A DNA stretch of 64,000 nucleotides from Schizochytrium sp. TIO01 (taxonomy: Eukaryota > Sar > Bigyra > Thraustochytrida > Thraustochytriidae): positions 4,658,501-4,722,500 of the forward strand of contig SMSO01000034.1 of the NCBI GenBank assembly GCA_004764695.1. The letters run 5' to 3'. Of this stretch, positions 1-14,186 are shown piece by piece; positions within the stretch are counted from its first letter, which is position 1, and each line of letters starts with the position of its first letter. The notes beneath the pieces were generated by a model. That model was not told the DNA's origin, searched no databases, and saw only the letters and a program-made list of their open reading frames with translations. Made by a program: the position numbers and the translations under genes.

Positions 1-106
1 AGAAAAAAGAAAAAACGCCAGGAAAACAGAGGTACTATGCACGAGCCATGGACGGAGCCGGTCCTAGCGCTTGAGTTAGAAAGGCTTGGTACGGCGATTT
101 CACCTG

Positions 107-166
107 TTTTGTTTGTTTGTTTGTTTGTTTGTTTGTTTGTTTGTTTGTTTGTTTGTTTGTTTATTT
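107..166. repeat. (GTTT)n microsatellite
   Basis: About 14 near-perfect copies of a TTTG/GTTT unit, ending in a TTTATTTG variant. Translation of this run gives a meaningless Val-Cys-Leu-Phe repeat. Confidence 0.95.
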
Positions 167-1612
167 GTAGAGATGATAGGTGGTTCAAAATGAGCTGCAT
201 TATTATTACACTGCGCGATTTTCTATGCAGGGATTAAAAATATTCAAGCAAAAGGCAGCAGAGTGTGCACTCACTCGTGTCGTCTTACCTGTTGAGGAAA
301 AGCAGACTCTCAAGCTCGTGGGTCCTTTGTTATCCTTTGCCCCTTTCTCTTTCTTTGCAGTGTTGCGCTGAACTTGTCCTATAGGAGCATTCAAAGGCTG
401 CACAACCACGGAGCTGTTTGGCTCTTCGCCCATTCATTCTTTGGGTACCCTGGATAGCTTTTAGTTTTCTGGGGTCTGTCTCTACAGCATTCAAGATCGC
501 AGTCTTCGCCCATGTCTTTCAAACGTTTTTTTAACATAAATATATTTTTTAATTATAAAAATAAAGAATAGATCGCATTCACCTTTTCCTTTTGAGGGCT
601 TCCCCCCTTCTCAGCAGGCTGCTGGAAAACAGGGAGTGACGCTGCTTAGTAAAGTATAAATCAGTTATGCTTTCCGCAATGAACAGAGCATACGTACGCC
701 GTCCTAGCTGCGAGAAATGTATCCTCCTAAACTAAACGCGGTGCTTTTGGCTGGAATCTGCCCAGAAGGATTATGAATACAGTGGATCGATCGCCAATGC
801 ATGGGAGGTATGAAAGCAAAAGGCGCTGACAAAAGGCGCTGATGAATATATTATTAATCAAGAGCGAGCTGTATTCTAAGGTCATAGTGGTCCTTTGCAG
901 TTTCCTTCAATTCATATTATTTGAAGTGACTGAATGAAACTAAATTGAGAATTTAAAAGTGAATGAGATACACCTAGAATTGCAAGGAAGCAGGACGAGG
1001 AACATGTTCCCGCAGTTGTGGCGGGGGGCAGGAAAGCAATTAGGTGCGTACAATCGAGTCCCGCAGTGTGCAATAACGACCTGAAAACCGCGGAAAGGAT
1101 CATTGCTTTTTCTTCGCCTGCAATGTTGAAAGCGAATGGCGTCTACGTGAATGAATGAATAAATGCATGAATGCATGAATACTGATCGCGTAAATGCGCA
1201 ATGGCACAAGTAATTGTGAAAGCCCGCAAGCCTGCTCCGGATTTAACTTCTAGTGCCCATTTTGAGTTACTTTTTAGAATCATATATGTGCAATATAAAT
1301 GTATACGCTTATGAGAAACTGGAGCGCGCGCCACCTGCTCATTCAATTCCTGCTCTCTCACAAAGTACTTTAGAATCAATATTATTGCGACTGGAGTGAT
1401 GTTTGTTGACCAGGTGGCACGATGCTGAAAAGGGCGAAGATGATTACGCGTCGCTGGAGAGAAAGATCGACTCCGCGTGTGCATTTCGCGTGTGTATGTG
1501 TGGATGTTCTTCCCTTGGTGGAGTACAAGTAAGCCGGAGGCCATAAAGTATTAAGCTCTCGAGGGCTGGTTTTTGCCAAATCTTTGGCGATCTTTAAAAA
1601 TGAATCTGGTTC

Positions 1613-1650
1613 TCTTCTTCTTCTTCTTCTTCTTCTTCTTCTTCTTCTTT
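1613..1650. repeat. (CTT)n microsatellite
   Basis: About 12 uninterrupted CTT copies running into a T-rich tract. Confidence 0.95.
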
Positions 1651-4132
1651 TTTTCTTTATAAAAATATTGTTGATTATAAATAGTAGACTACAACATACT
1701 ACACTACTTTATCATAAGCGCTATTCTTATTACATGTATATAGTATTTATTTCAATATTTTATGTGAAACATTGAGTGTTTGATCGAATGGCAGAGCAAG
1801 AAAGCTCAAACAGCACCTGAACGGACTCTCTAGACCCAAGACCACAAACGTGAAAAGATTGAAGGTAAACTGATTGCAGAGCGAAAAAGGATGTATTCTG
1901 CTCTCTCACAGATCGTTGTAGAGTTCGTTCGGTGTTTTTATCATCTGATTCAAACACAAAAAGGCATTAAAGAAATCAACAACGTAAATAAAATAACGTT
2001 GATGTTCATCTTCGCATTTCTCAACGCCTGGAATATATAGGTTCATCTGTGCAGCTTCGGTCATTCAAAGGCCTTCGCAAACCAAGAATCCTTCACTTCT
2101 CTCTATCGCCGGCTCTCTTGAACATTGCTGCAGTCCCATCTTGTTCGCTGCTTCGTGATATGTGCAACCGCTGCTGCCTTCTTGAAAAGTATGGGGATCG
2201 TTTTAAAAAATAAAAAAGGAAACAAATTGATGTTTTTTTGGGGTGACAGAGAGGAGCATTATTTTAAGAGTACCACATAAGAAAGCTATGTTGCACTCAG
2301 GTAGCTTCGAGACTTGTTGACGCAAGATTGAAGTCTTCAAAACGCAAATCTTTCACTAGCTCTTCTTCCTCGAGATGATAGTCGCAATACGTGCCAAACT
2401 TTAAAATGGTTATGTAAAGAAATGATATCTATGATAAAATATTTTAAACTAAAAAATAGAAAGTTCTGATTAATCGCTCCGATGACAGTTGAAATCTTCA
2501 GATCGACATAAGACATGCATTTCTTCGGGAACATAGACGCCTGGATAGAATAAAGCGCCACAATCAAGAATGAATGAAAATCAGTTGTCAACACCCGCTC
2601 AGTCACAAGCTGTCATTATGGTTTTCCTTTATCTTGGCGATAAAAACCATAATCTTGATGTCTTTTTCATCTCTTCACAAATTGCCGTTGTTAATGTATC
2701 TTTTTTATGGACTTCCTGGGCAAATAGTTCTTGTTGGTTGCAGACTACAGAAGTTCTCGTGTCTCGCTTTATGGAGATTGAACAAAGCCTGTATTATTGA
2801 TGTTCACGGTTGCAGTGTCCATGCATGCGGAGTCTAGTGCATGCGGGAACACAGTATCATCATCTTATTTTATGTGCATTTGTATGTGGTTAGATATGTA
2901 AAGGCAAAACTTCAGTATCAGACGCAGGTGCCGCAAATACTCAAACCTCCTGAACAACTAAAGAAATGTAAGTTTTCTTCTTCTTCTTCTTCTTCTACGT
3001 CAGTTGTTGCTGTTGGCTTCTCTGTCCCTCGGAGATACTTCCTCATTCGAGAAACAGGCCTTCCTTCGCCTGCAAGTGCAATGCAACTTCTCAAACTCCC
3101 TCACGAGCATAATTATGATCCTGCTAGCACCACTACAGCCTCTCATTTTTTAAGAAAATAGTATGGCAATAAGAGTATTTTAATATCATAAAACAAAGAG
3201 GGAGAAAGACCTAAAATTAAAATTGATTAAAAATGCTCAGACACATGCAATAGAGGTACTAACTGCTTTACCATATGAAGGACTATTCAGAGTTAGTTAG
3301 AAGAGGAATTCGTCCGTGCTGGGGACCCCAGAAGCCTCACAGCCAGCCAGATAGATATACAAAGACAGACAGTCAGTTAGTCAGACAAACGGACAGCCGA
3401 CCTCAAACAGAAGAAGGACGGCCCTGCTCTGGACGCAGGGACAACGGCCAATTTGGCGGCGCAGCTTGAGCGAAACACAACGAATGTCCTTCGGTCCAAT
3501 CAGTCAGAATCAATGAAATTGGTGCATCTCTCTCCTCGCAGCTTTCTTCTCAATGGCTTCTGCTTCTTCTTCTCTTCACATCAAATCGATTTGGCGGCCA
3601 TGAGAATGATTGAAAGTAGTGATGGAAACGATGGGGATCGTGGAGCCCTCCGTTTGATTCTTTTAATTCAGATCATGCTAACCTGAGAATATCGAATGCA
3701 GGACCTAGCAAGGGAAGCGAAGCCAACTGTTGACTCGAGTATGCAGTGCTCTAGAGGTCGAACTGCATAAACTTCAAGCCAAGGGCGTCTGTTTGTTATT
3801 CTGTGTATTTATTTATTCAATCCTTCTTTGTTTCTTTTGTTTATTTGTTTATTTGTATGACAGGTTCAATTTATCCAAACATCTAGACGAAGATAACGTC
3901 ACCGTTCTGCATGTATATACAAAGTAGTGTCGCGAGCAAAGCTCAGAAATTATCGACGCTCCTATGGGATAAGAAAGACCAAGGTCAAGCAAGCCGTGGA
4001 AGAAGAGAGCAACGCTGCTCTCCAAGAATTTGTTTCCCTTGCTTTGAGGTAGAGCTAGCTATGCAGCTGATTAGCGAGTCCTCTACTGATTACGTCTAGA
4101 GCTGCCTCCGAATTTTAAGTCACCACTGGCAA

Positions 4133-4166
4133 AACTATATAAATGTAGCAACTATATAAATGTAGC
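4133..4166. repeat. 17-bp perfect tandem duplication
   Basis: The unit AACTATATAAATGTAGC occurs twice with no spacer (4133-4149 and 4150-4166). It lies in non-coding AT-rich DNA. Confidence 0.9.
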
Positions 4167-7100
4167 CGGAAATAGTTCTAAAGTGCTGTGGTAACGGAAG
4201 CGGAGCTCTGCTGTGGCAGGGCCGTAACCACGAATCAATCATCTCCCTGATAGGAAACTTTGCTGATCAACAGCTCATACACATGAGGTATCGTCATTTG
4301 CATGTCAAAAAGCACCTTTGACCCCAAATTGTGATCGATAGCGAGCCAATCTTCTCCCTTTTGCAAAGTGTTATTAATCAAGTCGACTAGAAGATAATAT
4401 ATGTAATTAAAAGAAAGAAAGAAGAAGAAAAGAATCATAATCACAGCATATGAGGTGCCAACATAGATTGTGCATGTTTAAAGAGACTCGCCAACTTAGA
4501 AGCTATTTTTAAAACCAACTTTGATTGTTTGTTTTCTTTTGAACTCGTAGCAGAACACCAAGACTAGTAGCATCTTTATTAACAGCCATGGTATTACTAA
4601 AGATAAGACATCATCAGGTTAGGTTAAAATAATTAAAAACTTCAATATAATAAGAACATAAATAAAAAGAATGTAGTCGTGCTACGAACAGGATGGTGCC
4701 TCGTAAGATGGATCTAAATTCGCGCTCGCACAAAGTAAATAGTGATTCTCAAATCCGCATTGCTGAAGAGAGGTACATTTAATCATAATGCATGGTTTCT
4801 TTTCTTTTCATCTTCTCCAACTTTTATAATTTATTTGATTACTTTTTTTCAAAGTTAATTCTCGTTCTTTTCAATTGTGCCTTTTTATCATTCGAAAATT
4901 CATGGAGACTAGTGAGACAGCCAAAGTGGGCAGCAACTATCACCTGCTGAAACTACTGCAAGATTTTGTTGCCTTTGCGCGTATATTCTTCTTGTCGTGT
5001 GCCAAACAAAATTGTAGAGCATGCACGTTTGATTTCAGGCCTATATGTGTCGGATTGCCGGTTTTCCATTTCTTTTCTTCTTTTCTTTTCCCCGTCCCCT
5101 TTTGAGTCAGAAATATACAAGCATCTATAATGGTTTCGTCTCACAGAACAGTTTCATAATAAATGATTTCCTACCCTATCGAAAACTCGTGAGTAGAAAA
5201 AATATAAAAAAAGTAGTGGAGCCCCACTTCGTTTGGTTTTTCTAATTGGTCGGCTGTTGTTGCAATGTGTGGTGTCGAGAGAACATGCTGAGCAATGCCA
5301 GGAATGACTTTCTCTATGTTACGAACCACAATTTTTTAATATAATACTGGCATTATGAGGGGCCTGCATGGCCTAATTTTTAGCACTCAGCTCACATCTT
5401 GAAGGTATTCCTTCATTTGGCTTTCTCCGCATCATTACCTACGACTCCAACTTAACTACCTAGTTCAACTATAGGGTGCAAAAGAAAGAAGTGATCGACT
5501 CACCAACTTATCACTTTTTACTCTTTTTTCTACTTTCACAGCTCTTTTCACCCTTCTGAAAGCGCATGCAAGTAACAATTGGGATTTGTTAACCTTCCGT
5601 GTGAACACCTTCCTCTTATTTTATTTCATTTAATAATTATTTTCTCTTTAGAATTATATATGTACTTCAACTATCACAGAAAAGGAGCTCGATCACAGTT
5701 GTAGTAGAATGGAGGAGACTGTGCACTCACCACGATCTCGATCTAGTGACCGTACTCTCTAATCACTCCGTACTGATCATTGCGAAAAACAACTCTAGAT
5801 AAAAGAGACACGAGCCCAAGTTTTGAGGTAACATTTCTTTCCATCTTTCAGGTTCCTTTTTTTAAATCAACTGAAAGGAAATTCACCTTTTCCACTTTTA
5901 TTAATTAGCCCTAATACTATCCTTAAGTCTTTTACGAACTTCCCTACTTTAAAATCAGAACCTACACTTTTCTGTTCTTGTTTCTTTTCTTTTGCTCGGT
6001 TTCCTTCGCCCACTTAAATTAAAATAAAACTATGTTTTTGGATAAATTAATTTATTTCATGCTTTAACTGATTCTTATACTTACTTTTTTTTTAAAGGAT
6101 GGAAACATTTTCTATGAAGAGTAACATTAAACTACAGTTTCAACTCCCACGTTTCTGCAAGGTCTCACATGTGGAGCTCATGTTTACTACCGTACCTGGC
6201 GATAACGCTAGATCCCACTTTCTTACATTTGAACAGGCGGATCATCCATTGTTTGGCAATAAATTTCGAAATATAATGGTTTTCTTATTTTCCCATGCTG
6301 TGGATAACAACAAAAACGACAAAGCGTCACGTCTTCAATGATGTAACTATGGAATCTCGTGCCTGATTGCTTTCCATACCTGAAAACTGGGTTTTTTCTT
6401 TCTTTTTATGAAATTCAATGATGATGTTGCTCCATACTTTGGCTCCTCTAACTTCTTCATCTTCTTCTCAATAATTCTTTGGTGTTTAAAATGAATTAAC
6501 TTCCTTGCTTCTTTCATGTATGTTTTTAATCTTTTTACCATTTTTCATGATTTTAACGATGAAAAAAAAATAAAAAACATAAAAAACAACAACTATAAAT
6601 TTGCTCACGATGAAGGAGTCCTGATTTTGACTCCCTCGCCCTGAATGCACAAAGTTGGTCCACGGACAAGCTCCAAAGCAGTAATGATATTCAGGCCCCT
6701 CGGGAGATAAACAACCGCTACCGCAAAAACAATAAAAATAAGAATCTGACCGCGGGATAGAGGGAACATGAGTCCTGTCGCTTAGCTTTATACTTTTGCT
6801 ATATCTTTTAAAAATAGTATTCCTATATGTCTTTTGAATTTCTATCAATTGATGTGATCTACGCGCGCACAAAATTAGGCTTCCACAAATTGAACTACTC
6901 TTATTACCAACTTGGTTTTTTCCTCTTTTGCTTTTAAAGAACCCTCTTGCCTAGCCAAAAGTAAGAAATTTAAAAAGAAAACTCACCCTTTCTGTTAGAA
7001 CATATGCCTCTTTCCCTGTAAGACAAAGGTTAGGTACCTCCCTTCCCCACCTGTTGCTTCCGATATCCTCTCTGCCTGTGATATTTCATGACAATAAAAG

Positions 7101-8349
7101 GAAATCCCTGCGTTTGCAATGTTACTATGTTGGAACCAATTTAAGCTGTAAAATAAATTAGAGATTCGCATACATGAACGTGATACAAATATTTTATTCT
7201 TTGCAGGGTTGGTTATTAAAACATGGAATGAGCATGGACTCTTACATATACCTAAATATATCCACCCAAGTTCCATCCGTCCTCTTTTCGTAGAGTCAGA
7301 TGAGCCTATGTGGGAGCGCTTATGTCGCTTGAGAATATATATTTTAACTTCTTAGATATTTTCAAAATAAAGAACTGAGGATGAATTTTACTTTAATTAA
7401 AACGTTTTTTTTACGCTGTCCTTCTTTTTCCCACATCCAAAAAGCATGATTTGTGATTAAGACATGGACATATAGTATAATTTATTTTACTCACTAACTT
7501 TGATGTGATAGTAGATGAAAGAGTTCTCCCATTCACCGGAGCAACTTCCATTCCACTGAATAGAGAGCATATCATACTCCTATTCGTTTTCAATTAAAGA
7601 GAAGCATCATGAAATTCAAAGAGAAAGAATGAATAAAAACCACTGAACTAAATACCTCCCTTAAAATCTAAAAAAAGTTGAAAAATAAACAAACTAATAG
7701 TAGATACCCCTCAAGCCATGAACTACCTTTTCTCATCTTCATCTATTAAACCCAAAGGCTAGAAGAAGTCTAAGCTTATAAAACTTTAAGGGCCTTTTTA
7801 TTAACGATCTACCTCGTACATTTTATTCTTTACTGTAATCATTTTTAAAAGTAAACGAGTTTTTCAAAAAGCATTTTTAAATCTCATTCTGACTTTTTCT
7901 TTTCTTCTTCAAGTGAATGAAGACAACCTCGAAAAGGAAACCTACAGAAATTGAAACGCTATAGTTAGAGTATGCCAACCACCACTGCTGCATTCGTACT
8001 GATTCACAGAATGAATTCATTTCCTTCATTTTCTTTATGTTTATTGTATTAAATTATGTAGGAAACAGAATGAAAGGAAACGAAAGAAGAAAGACAAAAG
8101 TAACAGGAGACAAAGCAAAACAAACAACAAAGAGAAACAAACAAACAAAGAAAAAGAAGAAACAAAGAGAAACAAACAAAGAGAAGAAAAAGAAGAAGAA
8201 AAAAGAAAAAGAAGAGGAGGCGGAGAAGACGAGAACTAGAACAAGAACTGCGCAAGCCAGGAGCGACACCAGCGCCTCGGCGCGTACGTACGCAGCCAGC
8301 AGCAGCAGGCTCGGCCCTTGCCTCGACGCGGGGGTCGCCGCAATCTCAG

Positions 8350-8355
8350 GTAAGT
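8350..8355 (+). other. Candidate splice donor CTCAG|GTAAGT
   Basis: This is a full match to the donor consensus, and to the donors seen in the LSm6 and small membrane-protein genes of this window. It follows a GC-rich stretch (8230-8349) that could be a non-coding exon. Confidence 0.4.
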
Positions 8356-8740
8356 CAGCGGACGCACTAGCTCTGGCACGGCGCCACGAGCGACCAGGAT
8401 GACCCGGATGAGCGAATGAATCTAGGCAGGCAGGAAGGATGCTCCGGCGCCCTCCATTAAGAGTTGGCCATCGGTTGACGATCTACTTTGCCTGCCTGCT
8501 CTCGCCCACGCACGAGCGCAGCGGGACGGCCAGACAGTGACAACACACACGCGTCGCGGGGACACCGGAGGAGGACCGAGCCCACGCCGAGCTTTCCCAC
8601 GCCAACGCGACGGCCGAGCACGGCGAGCGAGCCCAAAGCGAGGCGGCGGCTGCTTCTTCTTCTATCTATCATCTTTTTTCTGCCTTTTGCCATCTCTATA
8701 TTACACATTGATCGATATGCCAATATGTGAATATTTACTT

Positions 8741-8782
8741 ATTCATTCATTCACTCATTCATTCATTCATTCACTCATTCAT
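8741..8782. repeat. (ATTC)n microsatellite with ACTC interruptions
   Basis: Ten or so ATTC units interrupted twice by CACTC. Related ATTC/GAAT runs recur near 9170, 14187-14215, 14780-14811, 17898-17945 and 18283-18330. Confidence 0.9.
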
Positions 8783-11063
8783 GCGATGTGAAAGTTATAT
8801 GAAAATAAGGATGGAAATGCATTTTACGTGTGCAGCAGAAGAAGCTGTGGCTCGCTTATGGAGCGATGACGGGCAGCGAGAGAAGAAGACCAAGCAAACG
8901 GGCGGAGCTCGATCTCTGGCTGGGCCGACCTGCCTGCCTGCTGGCCAATGTGCTTTATTTGATCTCCACATGTGTATGTGTGCGGCTCTTGATTGTACTG
9001 TTGTTGTTGTTGGCTTTGGCTTTGTTCCTTTTTTTTACTTTCTCTTCCTTTTCATCATTGCGATGTGTGCCTGCCTCTCCACAGATGAGAACGCACGGCA
9101 GGCCGGCAGGAGCAGAGAACGAGACTCTCGAGGAGACAGCCATGCGATCATGAGCCAGTGAGTGAGTGAATGAATCAATCACTCCATCAATCCATTGATG
9201 AATAATTCACACGTCGATGAGGTCGATCGTTGTCTTTCGTGCCTGCCTCGTTCTTCCTATTGCCGTGTCTTTCGTTCTTTCCCCGTTCTTTCCGCCACAG
9301 TAACCCATGCCCTCTATCGCCCCCTCTTTCGCCGCCGTTCGTTCCCTCGCTGTTCTTTTACCCTCCTTGGAACTATGCAAGAAAGACACTCACCTCACTT
9401 TGGCACATCATACGAAGTGAGCGATGTGACGAAGCAGAAAGAACAGCGACCGGAATGGAACGCAAAGAGAACGCCTGCTTTTCTCTCTCTGTCTGTCTGT
9501 GTGATGCAGGAATGAAGGAGGCCGTGCCTGTACGCCGGACCGAAATGAGAGGCTGAGCAGCTTTGCAGAGGCGTTCGCAAGCCCAGTGGCTGGACTGCGA
9601 AGGGGCGTCCGCAGCGAGCGAACTTTGGATTCCCTGCAAAGATGACGTCGACATTCCGGCTGCAGCGCGGTTCAGACTTCCCTGACAGTCAGACTGTGAG
9701 TGAGTGAGTCAGTCAGTGAGTCGTCGATACATACATAGATGGATGTGTGCTGTTTAGGGCCGCTCATTCCTCGCAACTGGAACCCGGCCCGACAAACGCC
9801 GTCTCTGAGGAAGGAAGGAGATGTGGACAGGATAGAAAACAAGCAATGGCAGCAATGGCATCAGCTTCGGAGTTGGCGGATCTATAGAGAAAAAATCTGC
9901 GAGCGATGCGATGTACATGCAGATGCAGTGGTTCAGGAAACGACTTACTTGCCTTACGAAGTCGAGCCAGAACGGAAGAAGGACTTGAGCACTTGGCATC
10001 ATAGAAATGAGATCATCTCGAGTACAAACGGGGCGCTCGCTAGCAAAGAGGCATTACGGGGATGGGAAGGGAAAAGGATGGTAGAGAATTTGCATGCTAA
10101 GAAGAACACAAAAGTTGACTAACGAAGAATTGAATTCCTGACTCGACAACCAACCGCGAATGATTCACGAACACTTCTCAAACCGTGCGACCTCTGATGA
10201 TCAATCAATACTTTGCTGCGTATTAATTACCCCAATCTCACCTTTGGGTCATGCATGGACGCGCGTTTGTTGTTCACTAACCGCCTAACAACAACCAACG
10301 ATACTTTGTGGACAAAATCAACAACTTTCCCGCTGCTGGTCCCAACGCTGATTGATTGTTGCACACTTGCCCCGCTTCACAGCCAGCTTCACGACCTCCA
10401 CCTGTAAACCCGCCTTCCGCGAGGAAACGCGCGAGCACTGCCTTCCGCATCGCCAAGCATCCAGCTGTTGGCGCTGAGATCGTCCGAGTTCTTCGCAAGA
10501 CGCCATCCCGCTGGACCGCCAAGCCGCAAGTCCCACCCCGACTCCCGCCGCTCCCTTTTGCGTGCAGACCACCGTCGCACCGAGAGCCTGCGCGTGCGCT
10601 TGCTTTCTTGCCAAGCCAGCGAGCCAGCTAGCTCACAGGAACGAAGCGAGGCGAGGCAGACCTTGACGTCGGGCCCGCCAGCGAAGCAGGGAAACCCAGC
10701 GAAACAACAGCAGGAGCAGCATCGATCTAGCTTAGCCAGCTAGCTCTAGAGCAACAAGCCAGCCAGCCAGCCGCAGCCCCTTGGCAGCACAGCCGGTGGT
10801 GGCACGCTTTCCTGTCTTTGACTCGACTCGACTTGACACCAGAGCCGGCGTTCGCAGCAGAGTCGCTCACCGACGACACCCGAACGAAGAAAGCCCTCGG
10901 AAAAGAACTCGCACGAGCGGGTCAATCATCAGAGTTTAATTAACTCAAAAGAAATAGTCAGTCCCACGTGCGCGCAAAGAATTTGCACACAAGTAGGCAG
11001 GCAAGGGGCTCATTAGCATAATCAGTAGGGGAAGGAGCCTAGTGCTCGCAAGCTAGAAGTCTC

Positions 11064-11087
11064 GAGATATATATATATATATATCTC
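11064..11087. repeat. 24-nt perfect palindrome
   Basis: GAGA followed by an AT run and TCTC, identical to its own reverse complement. It could extrude a cruciform or simply be a TA microsatellite framed by GAG and CTC. Confidence 0.85.
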
Positions 11088-13269
11088 AAACGAGCGAGCT
11101 AGCTAGGTAGGTCGCAGGCAAGCAAGCAAGCAGCTTGCTCACTTGCCTGGGGTCGCTATTGTGCCGGCAACAAGGCCGACAGCCCGTGTCGGTAGCAGGC
11201 CCTGTCCGAGGGAGGACTAGGGCGGCCGTCTGCGCGAAGGGTCTGCGCAGGGTCCGCGAGGGTGCGCGCAGCGAGCGCACACCACTCACGAGCCCATCAG
11301 CGACAGCAAAACACTAGTTGGGTACTAGCGTTCTTCAGTGCATCTTCTTCTACTTTGTGTGCTAGAAAAGTAGGTTCTGCTCCTTTTGAACATTCACAAG
11401 CTCTTCGCTTTTCAAAGCAGCTAGTCAGGTAATCATACGAAAAGAAAGGAACAAGAAGGCGAAGACTCCTGCCTGATCGATTATATTTAGGACTTTGCGC
11501 TGTTGCGGATTGACCGTGAGAGGGTTCCTAAGATCCCTCGACCGGCGTAGAGCGGCGAAGAAACTCATCAAAGCTGAGGCGTGCTCCGTTGAGAGACGGG
11601 TTCGATCAGCCACGACGCGGTAGCAAGCTAGGCTAGCCAGGAGCCGCGCGAAGGGACGCACGGTTCTTGGGCTAGCCGGCATTTATTTCTGGTTTTAGTG
11701 TTTGCTGCAGGTGAAATCACAAGAACTTACGTGGAGGACGATAGAAAGGGAAAACGTACTCACTGACTCACTCAGAAATCGCATTTTGATTTCTCATTGG
11801 ATTTCGTATCGTGTGGTTCGCGTGTTATTCTTCGTACAAGCGAATCTATCTGAGAACGGCAAGAACGCAGCCTTTGATTGAGGAGAGAGAGACCCGTCGA
11901 CCAAGTCGAGTGATCTACCTCATTCGTCGCCATCGCTCACAGCTAGCTAGCTTGCTTACTTGTTTTAGGGCGAAACGAACTCGTTATATAGCGACTTCTT
12001 GAGCATACATTCCTTTTCGTGCCAAGCGACCCAGACCTCAACAACTGCTTAGAGTTGTACCTTGCTTTACAGAACATATCGAGTCTCATCAGTGAACAAG
12101 CGTCGGCACCAGGAGCAATAGCTTAATTTGACACATAGTGGTTTGACCTTGATTGACGAGATAGGCCGAAAGCTTTTGCCCTTTTCAACGTACACGCCCT
12201 GGATCGACCATTCATCCTTCCAGACGAGATCACATTTATATATACTTACATACATCTATTCTTACATTCACGCGAAGACCAAGTAAACCCAGACCTAAGC
12301 GAGAGTAAATCCCGACCAGCAAGCAAGAAGCTACTTTGAACAGCAAACGCAGAAGGCGGAAGAGTCTCTGCGGGACAGAAAGCAGTCGACCACCGGGCGG
12401 CATCCAGCCAGCCCGCCACTTAGCCAGCCCAGCTTTGCAGCGAGTCAGCCAACTCGCCAAGCTCCCCAAAACCCTTTCTTCTCACCTCCTGTCCAATCCA
12501 GGTCTCCCACGGGATCGGGTCAGACGTGCCGAGATTGACGAACGAGGCTGCTCTGTTGCATCGATCCGCCTTGCTCTCACCTTCGCGAGACCTCGCTGCT
12601 GCTACCTCAGGACCTGAGCTTTGTCCCCAAAGCTTTCTTCAGCCACGTTAAAGTACCCGGTTCTGCTCACGTGAGAAGAAGCCGCTCAAGACTGAGAACA
12701 CACATCGTTTTACGCACCGCCTGCCTGAGCATTGCCACTGCATACGTACGTGCATTCGCGGCACTCAGCGAGCTCGCAGATTTCGCGCAGCGGCGTAGTC
12801 CCACCTGGATAGGAAGCGCGTTTTCTGCCTGGTCCTTTAACTTAACTCCCTTGCGTGAACACGGGAGCAGAGGCTGCCCGCTCGCTCTGTGTACCTGAGC
12901 GTGTGCGGCATTGTCAGCAGAGACAGACGGGAATAAGCGGGCACTTTGCAAGCTTGTGTCAGAGACGTTCGTGCTCGAGATCTGGCATCTCAGATCGTAA
13001 CACTGCTGCTTCACTCGCACGGCTGACTGCTGTCCAAAGTATTCAGGTTCCGTGGCCGCGTTCCTCGAAAAGACAAGTTGGCTACTGGCAGACAAGGCTT
13101 GCTGCGTGTTCTCGCGTGTGCCTGCTTTGCTCTCCGCTCAGCCTGCGCCCCCTTGGTGGTGTTGATCTTCACGTACCTTGCCTGGCCTCATCTTGCTTGT
13201 CCTCTTCAAAGTTCCAAACGAAGAAGAAGAAGAAGAAAGAAAGGCGCAGAAAGGAAAACAATTTGAACA

Positions 13270-13346
13270 AAATACAATACAATACAAATACAATACAATA
13301 CAATACAGAACAAAAAAGGTACTAGAACGAATTGAAAGAAGCAAAT

Positions 13347-13385
<39 letters not shown>

Positions 13386-13386
13386 A
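13270..13386. repeat. (AATAC)n followed by (AAAG)n
   Basis: A pentanucleotide AATAC-type run at about 13270-13307 and, after a short spacer, a tetranucleotide AAAG run at about 13346-13386 (around ten copies). Confidence 0.9.
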
Positions 13387-13929
13387 AACCAAATCCTTCC
13401 TAAAGGGAAGAACTTCACATACCAAAAGAGAAAGGCCCTCTGCCCTTCTCTGGCGCGACCCCTCCTCACACCCTTCGGTTCTGTCTCCTCCTTCCCCCCC
13501 CTTTCTTTCTTCCTTTCTTCCTTTCCCTCTCTCTTTTCCTTCTCTCTCTCCTTACATATACATACTTACACAGGTATATAGATATAGAGAGGCAGAGAAG
13601 AGAAGAGAAGAGGAGCCTTCGTATACATAGCACAGTCTATACGGCGTGTACGCACACTATCAGGTCCTAGAGAATCCCCTAGAGAGCCGAGGCCTCTCTG
13701 TTTCTGCGAAGTTTAAGTTACCAAAACCGAAAAGTAATCCTCATCGCCGCACAGAACCGGTGCTCGAGCCCGCGTGCCTGCTCGCTGGCCAGCTGGCTAG
13801 GTAGCTAGCGAGCGCAGCAGCGGACGCGGAGGGCGTGGAGGCCCTGCAGGCGCCCAGGCAGGCAGGCAAGAAGAAGAAGCCTCGAAGGAGCGGAGCAGGT
13901 CGCTCCTTCGGTTCGTCTCTCTTCTATCC

Positions 13930-13954
13930 GTCTATCTATCTATCTATCTATCTT
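13930..13954. repeat. (TATC)n microsatellite
   Basis: Six TATC copies lying about 45 bp upstream of the donor-like site at 13998. Confidence 0.9.
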
Positions 13955-13997
13955 TGTGTTTTTTGGCCTCACATCGCGAGGACGGCAGTATTTCAAG

Positions 13998-14003
13998 GTA
14001 AGT
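13998..14003 (+). other. Candidate splice donor CAAG|GTAAGT
   Basis: Second of three perfect AG|GTAAGT motifs on the plus strand upstream of 23673. A possible non-coding exon would end at 13997. Confidence 0.4.
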
Positions 14004-14186
14004 TCAGGCAGGCAGGCAAGCCCTGGCCAGCCAGCCGCGTGCGGCAGGCGCGTTGGAGTCATCATCAATGCGGACCGCCCGAGAGGGAGGCGGTTCTTGG
14101 CGTGGAGCGGAGTGTTGGCGGTGTTGGTGACATTTTGAAATTCAAATGTTGAGTGTTGTTTTTGTTCCTTTTTTTTATTTTTTTAT

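Larger units (their letters stand above)
1..8095. other. AT-rich region without a recognisable gene
   Basis: Only short ORFs occur on either strand. None shows a recognisable domain, and several are translations of simple repeats. I saw no tRNA, rRNA, transposase or reverse-transcriptase signature. Simple repeats include a GTTT run near 107-166, CTT runs near 1613-1650 and 2976-2996, and a 17-bp tandem repeat at 4133-4166. The base composition is clearly more AT-rich than the region that follows. The edge of a gene lying outside the window cannot be excluded. Confidence 0.6.

Noticed and set aside
8037-8402. 121-aa plus-strand and 68-71-aa minus-strand ORFs across a purine tract
   Set aside because: They translate a low-complexity AAG/CAAA tract into Lys/Glu or Phe/Leu runs; no domain.
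9739-10122. 127-aa ORF in the repeat-rich region
   Set aside because: No recognisable fold or codon pattern, no paralog in the window, and flanked by non-coding repeats.
11590-11625. GGTTCGATC stretch resembling a tRNA T-loop
   Set aside because: No matching acceptor stem, D-arm or anticodon arm at the right distance.
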